64,000 nt of DNA from Thalassospira sp. (GCF_002709775.1 NZ_PAQR01000010.1:73112-137111), one strand, 5' to 3'. Positions 27,962-38,171 are shown, counted from the first letter of the stretch. Translations and numbers: made by a program. The notes: generated by a model not told the origin, from the sequence alone.

Positions 27962-28987
27962 TCAGGGCAGGGTGGCCGGGACAGGAACGGTGTTGCGATA
28001 TTCCGACGGGTTCATGCCGATCTCGGCCTTGAAGGCGTGAATGAAATGCGATGCGTCGCAAAAGCCGGTGCTGATCGCGATCTGGGTGGTGGTCTTGTTC
28101 GACTCGCCCAGCAGCTTCTTGGCGGCATCAAGCCGGATGCGAAGGGCCGCGCGTGATGGCGAAATGCCAAGATCGGCATTGAACGCGCGTTCAAGCTTGC
28201 GGCGGGTGACACCCAGTTTCTCGGCCATCTTGGCGATGGTTTCGGGCGACTCGATATTCTGGCGCATCCGCAAAAGCGCCTTTTTCACCAGCGGTTCGCG
28301 GGCGACCAGATCAGTCTGGAAGCCCGGTTGCGGGTTTTCGCCTGTCATCGCCTCGTTGATGATCATGATGCTCAGGCTTTTGGTCGCAGCTGTGCGGCCA
28401 ATGTGTTTTTCCACGACCCAGGCCGCAAGATGGGCCGCACCATGCCCGCCTGAGCAGGTCAGGCGATCGCGGTCGACGACAAAAATCTGATCGGAAACCG
28501 GCTGGGCGGCTTCGAACCGCGCGACAAATTCGTCATGATGAAACCAGCTGACACAGCAACGATACCCTTCAAGCAGGCCTGCCTCATAAAGTTCGAAAAC
28601 CCCGGTACACAAGCCGATCAGGTTCTTGCCCTTGGCTGCAGCCGCCTTGAGGTAGGCGATGCAATCAGATGAAAGTCCGCCTTCTTCTTGAATAAGCCCC
28701 CCGACAACCACGATATAGTCGTAGTCTCCGGCATTGCGCAGGCGCGTGTCGGGCTGCACCTTGACCCCGCAACTCGACCGTACCGGGTTCATGGTGTCAG
28801 ACAGCACTGTCCAGTCGCAGTGGATCGGCCGCGAACGGTCCGCTTCATCGGCTGCCAGACGCAAAACATCGACGAAACTTGCGAACGCTGTCAGTGTGAA
28901 ATTGTCTGCCAGCAGAAAGGCGACGCGAAGGCGCTTTTTTGCAAGGGGTTTGCCGGAGTTCGGCCCCGGGCTCGAAAAAGAGTTCAT
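27962..28987 (-). CDS. gbdR: GlxA-type AraC-family regulator, probable GbdR
   Basis: 341 residues with an N-terminal DJ-1/PfpI (class I amidotransferase-like) domain, LRVAFLLADNFTLTAFASFVDVLRLA to about 190, including IGLCTGVFELYEAGLL. A C-terminal AraC double helix-turn-helix follows (about 240-330, IAKMAEKLGVTRRKLERAF and IAISTGFCDASHFIHAFKAEIG). Pseudomonas GbdR has this architecture and activates gbcAB, dgc and sox genes on sensing betaine or dimethylglycine. The start at 28987 (MNSFSSPGP) is preferred to an upstream extension that lacks domain character. It is divergent from soxB across 97 nt, where its binding site would be expected. Confidence 0.85.
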   Translation of the reverse strand: MNSFSSPGPNSGKPLAKKRLRVAFLLADNFTLTAFASFVDVLRLAADEADRSRPIHCDWTVLSDTMNPVRSSCGVKVQPDTRLRNAGDYDYIVVVGGLIQEEGGLSSDCIAYLKAAAAKGKNLIGLCTGVFELYEAGLLEGYRCCVSWFHHDEFVARFEAAQPVSDQIFVVDRDRLTCSGGHGAAHLAAWVVEKHIGRTAATKSLSIMIINEAMTGENPQPGFQTDLVAREPLVKKALLRMRQNIESPETIAKMAEKLGVTRRKLERAFNADLGISPSRAALRIRLDAAKKLLGESNKTTTQIAISTGFCDASHFIHAFKAEIGMNPSEYRNTVPVPATLP

Positions 28988-29084
28988 GGCAAAAATATAC
29001 AATGAAATTGTCGCAATTATCCAGTCCGCAAACCAAGGACATTGATAGAGTTCCGGCAATGGTAAATCGGGGGATCGTATAATC

Positions 29085-30338
29085 ATGACCCATTTTTCTG
29101 CGCTATCGCTTATCAAGAATGCCCTTAGTGGCCAAAAGAACTGGGAGCCGCAGTGGCCCGACAGTGAGCCGAAAGCCGAGTACGATGTCATCATCGTCGG
29201 CGCGGGTGGTCATGGTCTTGGTGCGGCTTATTATCTGGCCAAGGAACACGGCATCACCAATGTCGCCGTGATCGACAAGGGCTGGCTTGGCGGTGGTAAC
29301 ACCGGCCGTAACACGACGATCATTCGTTCAAACTATCTCTATGATGAAAGTGCGAAGCTTTATGACCACGCACTTGATCTGTGGGATGGGCTGAGCCAGG
29401 AACTGAACTACAACGTCATGTATTCGCAGCGCGGCGTTCTGATGCTCGCGCATAACGTTCATGATGTTCAAAGCTTCCAGCGTCACGTGCATGCCAACCG
29501 TCTGAACGGTGTGGATAACGTCTGGCTGTCCAAGGAAGAAGCCAAGGAATTCTGCCCGCCGCTCGATATTTCGCCAAATGCGCGTTATCCCGTCGTCGGT
29601 GCAGCGCTGCAGCGTCGCGCAGGAACTGCCCGCCATGATGCGGTGGCATGGGGTTATGCCCGTGGGGCCGCGGCACGTGGTGTCGACATCATTCAGAACT
29701 GCCCGGTAACCGCTATTCGTCGTGGCCCGGATGGCCGCGTCACGGGTGTTGAAACCGCCAAGGGCTTCATCGGTGCGAAAAAGGTTGCTGTTTCGGCTGC
29801 TGGTCATACCTCGGTCGTGATGGATACGGCCGGTGTGCGCATGCCGCTTGAAAGCTATCCGCTGCAGGCACTGGTGTCCGAGCCGATCAAACCAATCTTC
29901 CCGTGTGTTGTCATGTCCAACAGTGTGCACGCCTATATCAGCCAGTCTGACAAGGGCGAGCTCGTCATTGGGTCGGGGACCGATCAGTATACCAGTTACT
30001 CCCAGCGTGGCGGCCTGCCGCTGATCGAGCACACGGTTGCTGCGATTTGCGAGATTTTCCCGATCTTCAACCGCATGCGCATGCTGCGTAAATGGGGCGG
30101 TATCGTTGATGTGACCCCGGACCGTTCGGCCATCCTTGGCAAGACGCCGGTGCCGGGTCTTTACGTCAACTGTGGTTGGGGTACTGGCGGGTTCAAGGCG
30201 ACCCCGGGTGCAGCCCACACACTGGCATGGACCGTGGCAAAGGATGATCCGCATCCGGCCAACGCGCCCTTCACCCTTGAACGTTTCAGCACCGGTCGTC
30301 TGATTGACGAAGCCGCTGCTGCAGCTGTTGCGCACTAA
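29085..30338 (+). CDS. soxB: Heterotetrameric sarcosine oxidase beta subunit
   Basis: 417 residues of the D-amino-acid-oxidase-like flavoprotein family: dinucleotide-binding motif [18 protein letters not shown] near residue 36, then [19 protein letters not shown] around the flavin site, and a late [16 protein letters not shown]. SoxB holds the sarcosine-oxidising centre and carries both FAD and covalently bound FMN in characterised enzymes. First gene of soxBDAG; soxD follows after 11 nt. The complex converts sarcosine to glycine, with transfer of the methyl group to folate and production of H2O2. Confidence 0.95.
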   Translation: MTHFSALSLIKNALSGQKNWEPQWPDSEPKAEYDVIIVGAGGHGLGAAYYLAKEHGITNVAVIDKGWLGGGNTGRNTTIIRSNYLYDESAKLYDHALDLWDGLSQELNYNVMYSQRGVLMLAHNVHDVQSFQRHVHANRLNGVDNVWLSKEEAKEFCPPLDISPNARYPVVGAALQRRAGTARHDAVAWGYARGAAARGVDIIQNCPVTAIRRGPDGRVTGVETAKGFIGAKKVAVSAAGHTSVVMDTAGVRMPLESYPLQALVSEPIKPIFPCVVMSNSVHAYISQSDKGELVIGSGTDQYTSYSQRGGLPLIEHTVAAICEIFPIFNRMRMLRKWGGIVDVTPDRSAILGKTPVPGLYVNCGWGTGGFKATPGAAHTLAWTVAKDDPHPANAPFTLERFSTGRLIDEAAAAAVAH

Positions 30339-30349
30339 GGAGACCGGAC

Positions 30350-30652
30350 ATGCTTCTGATCCATTGCCCCTATTGCAATCAGACCCTGCCGGAGGCGGAA
30401 TTTACCTATGCCGGTGAAGCCCATATCGCACGCCCAAGCGATCCGTCGTCGGTCAGTGACGAGGAATGGCGCGACTTCCTGTTCATCCGCACCAACGTCA
30501 AGGGCCCGCATTATGAACGCTGGCGCCACTTCCATGGCTGCGGTCGATATTTCAACGCTGTACGTGACACTGTCAGTGACCGGTTCCTGATCACCTATAA
30601 AACCGATGATCCCCGTCCTGAACTGTCCAAATTGTTGGAGAAATCGAAATGA
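30350..30652 (+). CDS. soxD: Sarcosine oxidase delta subunit
   Basis: 100 residues, the usual SoxD length. A zinc-binding pattern HCPYCNQTLPEAEF with later HFHGCGRYFN supplies Cys and His ligands. The small subunit stabilises the complex. The stop overlaps the soxA start by 4 nt. Confidence 0.95.
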   Translation: MLLIHCPYCNQTLPEAEFTYAGEAHIARPSDPSSVSDEEWRDFLFIRTNVKGPHYERWRHFHGCGRYFNAVRDTVSDRFLITYKTDDPRPELSKLLEKSK

Positions 30653-33642
30653 GCAGCTTCCGCGTTTCCGGGCGTGGTCGCGTCGATCACACCCAACCGA
30701 TCCAGTTCACCTTTGATGGCAAGAAAATCAAAGGCTTCAAAGGCGATACCGTTGCATCAGCACTGCTGGCCAATGGCATTCACCTGATGGGTCGTTCGTT
30801 TAAATATCACCGCCCGCGTGGTGCTGTGACCGCCGGTTCGGAAGAGCCGAACGCGCTGGTCGGTACCCGTCGTGGTCCGGGCCGGTTCGAGCCGAACACC
30901 CGTGCAACCGTCCAGGAAATCTGGGACGGCCTGCAGGTCAACAGCCAAAACCGTTATCCCAGCCTGTCCTTTGACATTGGCGCGATCAATGACAAGGCCT
31001 ACATGCTGTTTTCCGCCGGGTTCTACTACAAGACCTTCATGTGGCCGAAATCCTTCTGGGACAAGGTCTATGAGCCGTTCATTCGCGCGGCCGCCGGCCT
31101 TGGTGTTTCGCCGACCGAACCTGATCCGGATCACTATGCATCGCGTTACCTGCATACCGATGTTCTGATCATTGGGGCTGGCCCTGCCGGTCTTGCTGCC
31201 GCCGTTTCGGCGGCACGTGCCGGTTCGCGTGTGACCCTTGTTGATGAAAACCCGGAAGCAGGTGGTTCGCTTCTGTCCGAACCGTCGGCCATGATCGAAG
31301 ACATGCCGGCATGGGACTGGGTTGCCAAAACCCTGGCCGAGCTCAAGGAGCTTGGCGTCAAGGTGATGACCCGCACGACCGCGATTGGCTATTACCATCA
31401 GAACATGGTTGGTCTCTGTGAAAAGCTGACCGACCATCTTGCAAGCCCGGATGGGGAAACCCCGCGCGAACGCATGTGGCGTGTCCGCGCCAAGCAGGTT
31501 GTTCTCGCACAGGGTGCGCTTGAAAAGCCGCTGGTCTTTGATGGCAACGATCGCCCGGGCGTGATGCTGGCCGGTTCGGCTCAGACGTACCTTAACCGTT
31601 ATGGCGTGCGCGTTGGCAACAAGGCCGTCATCGTCACCAGCCATGACAGCGCATGGTATGCCGCCTTTGATCTGGCCGATGCCGGCACCACCATTGCCGC
31701 CATCATGGATACCCGTGCCGAGCCGAATGGCGATCTCGTTGCCGAGGCGACCAAACGTGGCATCCGTATCATGGCCGGTCATACCGTTACCGGGACCGAA
31801 GGCCGCCTGCGTATCAAATCGGTTCGCGTCAACCCGATCACCGGATCGTCGGTCGGTGCTGCCGAGGTTATCGGTTGCGATTGCCTTCTGATGTCGGGTG
31901 GCTGGACGCCGTCACTTCACTTGTTCTCGCACACCAAGGGTACTCTCAAGTGGGACGAAGAACGCCAGACCTTCCTGCCGGATCACAAGGCAGAAGAATG
32001 CGAAATCGCCGGTGCAGGCCGTGGCCTGTGGGGCATTGAAGCGGTCCTGAATGATGGCGCGGAAATGGGCGCGGCAGCGGTCAAAAGCCTTGGCAAGACG
32101 TCCAAGGCTGCAAGCTATGCAGTCGCTAATGACCGTCCGGGAACCGGTGTCAGCCACAAGGAACTGCCGACCGATCTGGATGCTGGCAAGGCACGCGCCT
32201 TTGTCGATTACCAGAACGATGTTACGGCCAAGGACCTCCGTCTGGCGGTACGTGAAGGCATGCGTTCGATCGAGCATGTCAAACGCTACACCACCAACGG
32301 CATGGCGACCGATCAGGGCAAGATGTCCAACATCAACGGCCTGAACATTGCGTCTGACGCGTTGGGTGTGCCGCAGCCGAAAGTTGGTCTGACGACTTTC
32401 CGTCCGCCGTATACCCCGACCACCTTTGGTGCGTTCTGCGGCTATCATAAGGGCAGTCACTTTGAAGTGACGCGTAAAACCCCGATTGATAGCTGGGCCG
32501 AAGAAAACGGTGCAGCCTACGAGCCGGTCAGCCTGTGGCGCCGTGCATGGTACTTCCCGAAAGACGGCGAAGACATGCATGCCGCCGTATCGCGTGAATG
32601 CCGTGCGACGCGTGCCAGTGTCGGCATCTTTGATGCATCGACCCTTGGCAAGATCGAGGTGGTTGGCCCCGATGCGGTTGAATTCATGAACCGCATGTAC
32701 ACCAACCCCTGGACCAAGCTGGCACCGGGGCGGGCACGTTATGGCCTGCTTCTGGGTGATGACGGGTTTATCCGTGATGACGGTGTCATTGGCCGTCTGG
32801 CCGATGACCGCTTCCATGTCACCACCACGACCGGTGGTGCGGCACGTGTGCTGAATATGATGGAAGACTACCTTCAGACCGAATGGCCGGACCTTGATGT
32901 CTGGCTGACCTCGACGACCGAGCAGTGGGCGACCATTGCGCTGAACGGCCCGAATGCGCGCAAGGTGCTTGAGCCGTTTGTCGAAGGTCTTGATATGTCT
33001 GATGAAGCCTTCCCGCACATGTCGGTTGCGGAATGCCGCGTTGGTGGTTTCCCGGCACGCCTGTTCCGCATCAGCTTTACCGGTGAAGTCGGCTTTGAGG
33101 TCAACGTTCCGGCCCATGCTGGTCGCGCCCTTTGGGAAATGCTGTTCGAGGCTGGCAAGAAATACGATATCTGCCCCTATGGTACCGAAACCATGCACGT
33201 GCTGCGTGCCGAGAAGGGCTATATCATTGTCGGTCAGGACACCGATGGCACGGTCACCCCGCATGATGCAGGGCTAAGCTGGGCAATCGGTAAAATGAAA
33301 CCCGACTTTGTTGGTAAACGCGGTCTGGCACGTCCGGATCTGGTTGCCGAAGGTCGCAAGCAGCTGATCGGTCTTCTGACCGAAGATGGCAAAACCAAGC
33401 TTGAGGAAGGTGCACAGATCGTTCTTGATCCGAACCAGCCCAAGCCGATGAAAATGGTTGGCCATGTGACATCCAGCTATCACAGCGATGCCGCAGGCCG
33501 CCCGATTGCCATGGCGCTGCTTGAAGACGGTTTCAATCGCATGGGGGAAACCATTTACATTCCGATGCCTGATCGTGTGATCAAGGCAACTGTCACCGGG
33601 ACGGTCTTCTTCGATCCCGAAGGCGCACGGTTGAAACTCTAG
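30649..33642 (+). CDS. soxA: Sarcosine oxidase alpha subunit
   Basis: 997 residues, normal size. The N-terminal 2Fe-2S-ferredoxin-like fold (about 10-105, KIKGFKGDTVASALLANG, SFKYHRPRG) is followed by an NAD-binding module (DVLIIGAGPAGLAAAVSAARAG near residue 175) and a C-terminal aminomethyltransferase (GcvT-like) half from about 600, with LRAEKGYIIVGQDTDGTVTP near the end. That half binds tetrahydrofolate and collects the one-carbon unit released from sarcosine. It is coupled to soxD by a 4-nt overlap; soxG follows after 15 nt. Confidence 0.96.
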   Translation: MSSFRVSGRGRVDHTQPIQFTFDGKKIKGFKGDTVASALLANGIHLMGRSFKYHRPRGAVTAGSEEPNALVGTRRGPGRFEPNTRATVQEIWDGLQVNSQNRYPSLSFDIGAINDKAYMLFSAGFYYKTFMWPKSFWDKVYEPFIRAAAGLGVSPTEPDPDHYASRYLHTDVLIIGAGPAGLAAAVSAARAGSRVTLVDENPEAGGSLLSEPSAMIEDMPAWDWVAKTLAELKELGVKVMTRTTAIGYYHQNMVGLCEKLTDHLASPDGETPRERMWRVRAKQVVLAQGALEKPLVFDGNDRPGVMLAGSAQTYLNRYGVRVGNKAVIVTSHDSAWYAAFDLADAGTTIAAIMDTRAEPNGDLVAEATKRGIRIMAGHTVTGTEGRLRIKSVRVNPITGSSVGAAEVIGCDCLLMSGGWTPSLHLFSHTKGTLKWDEERQTFLPDHKAEECEIAGAGRGLWGIEAVLNDGAEMGAAAVKSLGKTSKAASYAVANDRPGTGVSHKELPTDLDAGKARAFVDYQNDVTAKDLRLAVREGMRSIEHVKRYTTNGMATDQGKMSNINGLNIASDALGVPQPKVGLTTFRPPYTPTTFGAFCGYHKGSHFEVTRKTPIDSWAEENGAAYEPVSLWRRAWYFPKDGEDMHAAVSRECRATRASVGIFDASTLGKIEVVGPDAVEFMNRMYTNPWTKLAPGRARYGLLLGDDGFIRDDGVIGRLADDRFHVTTTTGGAARVLNMMEDYLQTEWPDLDVWLTSTTEQWATIALNGPNARKVLEPFVEGLDMSDEAFPHMSVAECRVGGFPARLFRISFTGEVGFEVNVPAHAGRALWEMLFEAGKKYDICPYGTETMHVLRAEKGYIIVGQDTDGTVTPHDAGLSWAIGKMKPDFVGKRGLARPDLVAEGRKQLIGLLTEDGKTKLEEGAQIVLDPNQPKPMKMVGHVTSSYHSDAAGRPIAMALLEDGFNRMGETIYIPMPDRVIKATVTGTVFFDPEGARLKL

Positions 33643-33657
33643 GCGGGGAACAGAAAA

Positions 33658-34209
33658 ATGACGGTACTTACACACGCATTTACGCCGGGTCCGATCGTTG
33701 CATCAGGACCGGTCAAGCTGACCCTGATGGCACCGGTTGCCCGTTTCTCGCTGCGTCTGCGTGCGGCCAATATTCCGGCCGTATCCAAGGCGATCGGTGT
33801 TGATCTGGCAACCACCGTTGGCGCACGTGCTGCCAACGGCACCACCGAGACGATCTGTCTTGGCCCGGATGAATGGCTGATCATTGCCAAGCCGGACGAT
33901 ACCGAGACCTTGGTTAAGGCCTGTGCGGATGTTTATGCATCCGCAACCCACAGCCTGACTGAGGTATCCGCCCGTGAAGTTACGGTCCGGATCGAAGGCG
34001 AACGTGCTGCCGAGTTGCTTACCATCGGCTGCCCGCGCGACATCGACACCATCCCGGTCGGCGGTGGTTGCCGCACAGTGATTGACGGTGTCACGGTCGT
34101 TCTCTGGCGTGACGCGGAACAAAGCTTCCGCATGGACATCTGGCGATCGTTTGCCCTGCACGTCATCGATCTGCTGTGCACCGGCTGCAAGGAATTTGCT
34201 GCAGAATAA
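33658..34209 (+). CDS. soxG: Sarcosine oxidase gamma subunit
   Basis: 183 residues of the SoxG family, a GcvT-like fold with a LGPDEWLIIAKPDD block and LTEVSAREVTVRIEG. It completes the soxBDAG operon, which ends here before a GC-rich hairpin. Glycine made by the complex would feed serine and one-carbon metabolism; no glyA or purU gene is in the window. Confidence 0.93.
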   Translation: MTVLTHAFTPGPIVASGPVKLTLMAPVARFSLRLRAANIPAVSKAIGVDLATTVGARAANGTTETICLGPDEWLIIAKPDDTETLVKACADVYASATHSLTEVSAREVTVRIEGERAAELLTIGCPRDIDTIPVGGGCRTVIDGVTVVLWRDAEQSFRMDIWRSFALHVIDLLCTGCKEFAAE

Positions 34210-34218
34210 ATCAAGTCG

Positions 34219-34250
34219 GGGCGGGGTTCTGGCAATTGCCAACCCCGCCC
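34219..34250 (+). terminator. GC-rich hairpin after soxG
   Basis: GGGCGGGGTT (34219-34228) pairs with AACCCCGCCC (34241-34250); the loop itself contains the small palindrome TGGCAATTGCCA. There is no T tract, so it may act as a transcript-end stabiliser. The following 266 nt to the PAS gene hold no gene that I recognise. Confidence 0.6.
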
Positions 34251-34516
34251 TTACTGTATCTGGATATTGGTGACCTGCTGGGTGCCTGATCCCTCGCTTG
34301 TGTTTCTCAACGTGATCAAAGCGCCACCCGATTGCAATTTCGGGATTAATCCGCATGCCTCTGGGTTGAATTTCTCGCGGCCCGCCCCATTAGTATAATT
34401 AACCCCACTTTATTGCTGTTCTCGCCCATACCCTTGCTTAGGCGGTGAGGGAGCGGGAATGAGTTTTTCAAATTAAAAACAGGTGGGGTCGCGGTGTCAG
34501 TAACCAGGGGTAGATA

Positions 34517-35053
34517 ATGAGCGACAGGCGCGACGCCAGGCTTTCTGGCAATGAGATTTATCTTGAGCCGGACGAGATCATCGTCACCAAAACCGATACC
34601 ACCGGCAAGATGACCTATGGCAACCGGACATTTTACAAGCTCGCCGGTTACACCGAACAGGAATGCATTGGCAAGCAGCACAACATTGTCCGTCACCCGG
34701 AAATGCCGCGTGTTGTGTTCAAGCTTGCATGGGACACCATCAAGGATGGTCGTGAAATCTTTGCCTATGTGAATAACCGTTCGAAGAACGGTGATAATTA
34801 CTGGGTGCTGGCGCACATGACGCCGAGCCGGAACACAGCCGGCGAAATTACCGGTTTTCACAGTAACCGCCGGGCGCCCGACAAGAAGGTCATCGAAGAG
34901 TCTATCGTCCCGCTTTATGACCACCTTCTGAAGCTTGAAAAATCCGCGGCGTCACCAAAGGACGGTTTGGATGCGTCCTATGCCTATCTCACCGAATTGC
35001 TCGCCTCAAAAAAACAAACATTCAACGAATTCACTTTGTCTCTTGGAGGGTAG
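34517..35053 (+). CDS. Stand-alone Aer-like PAS domain protein
   Basis: 178 residues without membrane segment or signal peptide. Residues ~20-125 form a PAS fold very like the N-terminus of the aerotaxis receptor Aer: [21 protein letters not shown], then [21 protein letters not shown]. Aer binds FAD through residues around the RHPD motif; here it reads RHPE. After the PAS core is a short helical tail (about 125-178). AGGGG lies about 10 nt before ATG 34517. A soluble chemoreceptor gene follows 8 nt after the stop. Together they could form a two-protein redox or oxygen sensor, which is inference. Confidence 0.85.
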   Translation: MSDRRDARLSGNEIYLEPDEIIVTKTDTTGKMTYGNRTFYKLAGYTEQECIGKQHNIVRHPEMPRVVFKLAWDTIKDGREIFAYVNNRSKNGDNYWVLAHMTPSRNTAGEITGFHSNRRAPDKKVIEESIVPLYDHLLKLEKSAASPKDGLDASYAYLTELLASKKQTFNEFTLSLGG

Positions 35054-35061
35054 TAGGGGTC

Positions 35062-36210
35062 ATGTTTGGGTCGAGTAATGCCGAAATCAAGAAAGCGACC
35101 GAAATTGTAAAGCGCGCAGCAGCAGGGGACTTCGAAGCACGCATTACCAATATTCAAAGTAGCGGGGAAATTGGCGAACTTCTGAACGCGATCAATGATC
35201 TGATCGACCGCAATGACACCTATGTCCGGGAATCTGTCGCCTGCATGGAAAAGGTGCGTGATAACCGCTATTTCCGCCGGATCATGGAAACCAGCATGCA
35301 AGGCACCTTCCTGACCGCCAGCCGGTCGGTCAATAGTGCGCTGGGCATGATGCAGAAACGCACCGACGAATTTCGCGGCCTTGCCACGACATTTGAAGAC
35401 ACTGTCGTAAGCATCGTCAACTCCGTGTCGAGTTCGGCAACCCAGCTTACCGGATCGTCCGAGAGCCTCACTGCCATTGCTGCAAACGCATCGGAGAAAT
35501 CGCTTCTGGTGTCTTCTGCTGCCGAGCAGGCATCAGCCAATGTGCAGGCAGTGTCATCGGCATCCGAAGAACTCTCGGCTTCTATTCGTGAAATCAGTGG
35601 GCAGGTCTCGAACGCAGCGGTGGTCGCGAATGAGGCCGGTGAAACATCCAAACGTGTTACCGCGCAAGTCACGGAACTGACCGAGGCAGCCGATCAGATC
35701 GCGACCGTGGTTGCATTGATCAATGACATTGCTTCCCAAACCAACCTTCTGGCGCTGAATGCGACGATCGAGGCCGCGCGGGCAGGCGAGGCTGGCAAGG
35801 GCTTTGCCGTTGTCGCCAACGAGGTCAAGAACCTCGCCAGTCAGACGGCGCGGGCAACCAGCGAGATCAGCCAGTATGTCGACAACATTCAGGGTGCGAC
35901 GACATCGACCGTTGAGGGTATTGATCGGATTTCGGCGATTATTTCCGAAGTGAATGACGCCAATACCTCGGTCGCGGCCGCGGTCGAGCAGCAATCTGCA
36001 GCAACCAACGAGATATCGCGCAACGTTCAGGAAGCTTCAACCGGAACGGACGAGGTATCGCGCAACATCGTCACCGTGACCACCGGGGCACAGGAAACTG
36101 GCAACGCAGCCGAAGAACTGACCGAGGCAGCGCGTGATCTTTCGGACAAGGCGGCAACCCTGAAAGCGGAGATCGGGAACTTCCTGACCGAAGTGCGCCG
36201 GGTGGTGTGA
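35062..36210 (+). CDS. Soluble methyl-accepting chemotaxis protein
   Basis: 382 residues with no hydrophobic stretch long enough to span a membrane and no ligand-binding domain. Residues ~1-100 look HAMP-like ([32 protein letters not shown]). From about 110 on there is a long coiled-coil signalling domain with the conserved hairpin tip [35 protein letters not shown]. It ends at [12 protein letters not shown] without a CheB/CheR-tether pentapeptide. It is co-transcribed with the Aer-like PAS protein 8 nt upstream, which may supply the missing input. Confidence 0.93.
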   Translation: MFGSSNAEIKKATEIVKRAAAGDFEARITNIQSSGEIGELLNAINDLIDRNDTYVRESVACMEKVRDNRYFRRIMETSMQGTFLTASRSVNSALGMMQKRTDEFRGLATTFEDTVVSIVNSVSSSATQLTGSSESLTAIAANASEKSLLVSSAAEQASANVQAVSSASEELSASIREISGQVSNAAVVANEAGETSKRVTAQVTELTEAADQIATVVALINDIASQTNLLALNATIEAARAGEAGKGFAVVANEVKNLASQTARATSEISQYVDNIQGATTSTVEGIDRISAIISEVNDANTSVAAAVEQQSAATNEISRNVQEASTGTDEVSRNIVTVTTGAQETGNAAEELTEAARDLSDKAATLKAEIGNFLTEVRRVV

Positions 36211-36314
36211 TTGCCGGGGGTACCCTGTTGTAATGTTATCTATCTCGTAAACTTGTTTTACATCTGTGGGATGGCTAGTCTCTGGTGCACCTTGCCCCAT
36301 TGAAAGCCATCCCG

Positions 36315-37253
36315 ATGATCCGATCTGTTCTTGCCCTTCTTGATATCCGTCCGGCCCACACGCGCCTGATCGCGGAACGTCATGACCTGCATCGCTATGA
36401 CCTGATCGAGGACAAGCAAAAGTTCCTTGTTGAGATGGGTGATCAGATCCGCGCGATTGTCACATCCGCACGCTTTGGCGTGCCGGCAGACCTGATGGCG
36501 CAACTGCCCAATCTTGAGGTCATCACGAGTTTCGGTGTGGGCCATGATCTGATTGATCTTGAAGCCTGCCGGGCGCGGGGTATCCGCGTTTCAACCACCC
36601 CGGACATCCTGACCGATGATGTTGCCGATACGGCGATCATGTTGATGCACGCCACCTTGCGACAGCTGCGCGCAGGTGACGACTGGGTGCGCAGCGGAAA
36701 ATGGGCGGCCAAGGGGCCGATGGCGCTTGCGCGCACTGTACGCGGCAGGAAACTTGGTATTGTCGGACTGGGGCGGATCGGGCAGGCGATTGCATCGCGC
36801 TCCATTCCAAGTGGCGTCGAAGTCGGCTATTTCGGTCGCAGCAAGAAGGCCGTCGATTACAAGTTTTTCGAGGACCTTGTGGCGCTTGCCGAGTGGGCGG
36901 ATATTTTGGTGCTGGCATGCCCCGGTGGGGCGGCGACCAAGGGGATTGTTAATCAAGCGGTGCTGGATGCGCTCGGCCGTGCTGGGATCGTGATCAACAT
37001 CGCGCGTGGATCGGTGATTGATGAACCGGCCCTGATCCGGGCTTTGCAAGACCGGTCGATTGCCGGTGCCGGTCTTGATGTTTTTGATAACGAACCAAAT
37101 ATCGATCCGGCCTTTGCCCAACTTGATAACGTTGTTCTGTATCCGCATCTGGCCAGTGGGACGGTCGAAACCCGTGATACCATGGCGCAGTTGGTTGTTG
37201 ATAATCTGGATGCTTGGGACGAGCGCGGCGCGTTGATCACGCCGATTGTGTGA
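36315..37253 (+). CDS. D-isomer-specific 2-hydroxyacid dehydrogenase
   Basis: 312 residues, NAD(P)-dependent. Cofactor motif GIVGLGRIGQAIA near residue 150. Catalytic trio as usual for the family: Arg in NIARGSVID (about 230), Glu in DVFDNEPNI (about 260) and His in LYPHLASGT (about 280). The likely reaction is reduction of glyoxylate, hydroxypyruvate or a related 2-ketoacid. ATG 36315 is chosen over GTG 36285 because the conserved region starts right after it; no strong ribosome site is seen. It converges on the LysR gene 13 nt away. Confidence 0.9.
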   Translation: MIRSVLALLDIRPAHTRLIAERHDLHRYDLIEDKQKFLVEMGDQIRAIVTSARFGVPADLMAQLPNLEVITSFGVGHDLIDLEACRARGIRVSTTPDILTDDVADTAIMLMHATLRQLRAGDDWVRSGKWAAKGPMALARTVRGRKLGIVGLGRIGQAIASRSIPSGVEVGYFGRSKKAVDYKFFEDLVALAEWADILVLACPGGAATKGIVNQAVLDALGRAGIVINIARGSVIDEPALIRALQDRSIAGAGLDVFDNEPNIDPAFAQLDNVVLYPHLASGTVETRDTMAQLVVDNLDAWDERGALITPIV

Positions 37254-37266
37254 TCGGCATTTCACA

Positions 37267-38133
37267 TTAAACCGATGCCTGGTCGCGCAGCCATTGCCGC
37301 AGTAATTCCGCGTCAGAAGACAGGGCATGTGCCCCAATCAGCCAGTAGTATTTATCGGTATCAGCGGCATCTTCGGACAGCACGACAAGATTACCCGATG
37401 CGATGTCACTTTCGATGAGCGCCGTCGGGCAAAGGCCAATCCCATGGCCAGCCTGTATGGAGCTGATCAGCAGGTTGAAATCACCAAACACCGGCGCATT
37501 ACCGCCGGGCAGTTCAAGGCCGTACTGCCGGAACCACAGACGCCAGGCGTCTTCGGTCTCGTCATGCAGCAATCGCGCATCCCGGATCGCAACGGGCCCA
37601 TCAAGCGGTCCTGCCTTTTCGAGATAGGATTTGGCACAGGTCGGGCGTGTTGCGGCACTTAGGAGTTTTTCAGCTGTCCGGTCCGGTGTCGTGCCATGAC
37701 GGATCAGAAGGTCCGCGCCAACTTCCTCGGGCGTGGTGGCGCCGAACGGATAGACGATGGAGACCTGAATTTCAGGATGTCGTTCCATGAAGTCCGGCAG
37801 GCGGCTGGTCAGCCAAAGCGACACGACAGAAGGTTGGCAAGCAAGGCCAACTTTGCGTTTGGTATTTTGCGGGGAAACCCGTTCGGCGCCATCGCGAATT
37901 TCGCGTAACGCATTCTGACAGGAGTCGGCAAACTCTCGCCCCTCTCGGGTCAGTTGAACCCCGCGTGCCTTACGGACAAAAAGCGGTGTGCCAAGCCAGT
38001 TCTCAAGGGCCCGCACATGCTGACTGACTGCCGTTGACGTAATGCCAAGTGCCTTTGCAGCCCGGATAAAACTTTCGAAGCGCGCCGCGGCTTCAAAGGC
38101 CGGAATATGCGATAGGGGCGGGATATCCTTCAT
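37267..38133 (-). CDS. LysR-family regulator (GcvA-like), divergent from a DUF1989 gene
   Basis: 288 residues: winged helix at about 5-65 (LSHIPAFEAAARFESFIRAAKALGITSTAVSQHVRALENWLG) and a LysR substrate-binding domain. It is the second GcvA-like LysR protein in the window and is divergent from the DUF1989 gene, with an inverted repeat in the 111-nt intergenic region. It probably regulates that gene, and possibly the convergent 2-hydroxyacid dehydrogenase gene. Confidence 0.9.
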   Translation of the reverse strand: MKDIPPLSHIPAFEAAARFESFIRAAKALGITSTAVSQHVRALENWLGTPLFVRKARGVQLTREGREFADSCQNALREIRDGAERVSPQNTKRKVGLACQPSVVSLWLTSRLPDFMERHPEIQVSIVYPFGATTPEEVGADLLIRHGTTPDRTAEKLLSAATRPTCAKSYLEKAGPLDGPVAIRDARLLHDETEDAWRLWFRQYGLELPGGNAPVFGDFNLLISSIQAGHGIGLCPTALIESDIASGNLVVLSEDAADTDKYYWLIGAHALSSDAELLRQWLRDQASV

Positions 38134-38150
38134 GAATTATGGGTAAGTAT

Positions 38151-38171
38151 TTCTTGGTCTAATGGCAAGAA
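38151..38171. promoter_or_regulatory. Inverted repeat, probable LysR operator
   Basis: TTCTTG (38151-38156), nine bases, CAAGAA (38166-38171). The dyad contains a T-N11-A pair (CTTG-N9-CAAG), the LysR signature, just upstream of the lysR start and about 75 nt before the DUF1989 gene. Confidence 0.6.

Noticed and set aside
31912-33264. 450-codon minus-strand open frame within soxA
   Set aside because: Lies entirely opposite a well-supported sarcosine oxidase subunit; composition is typical of a reverse-frame artefact.
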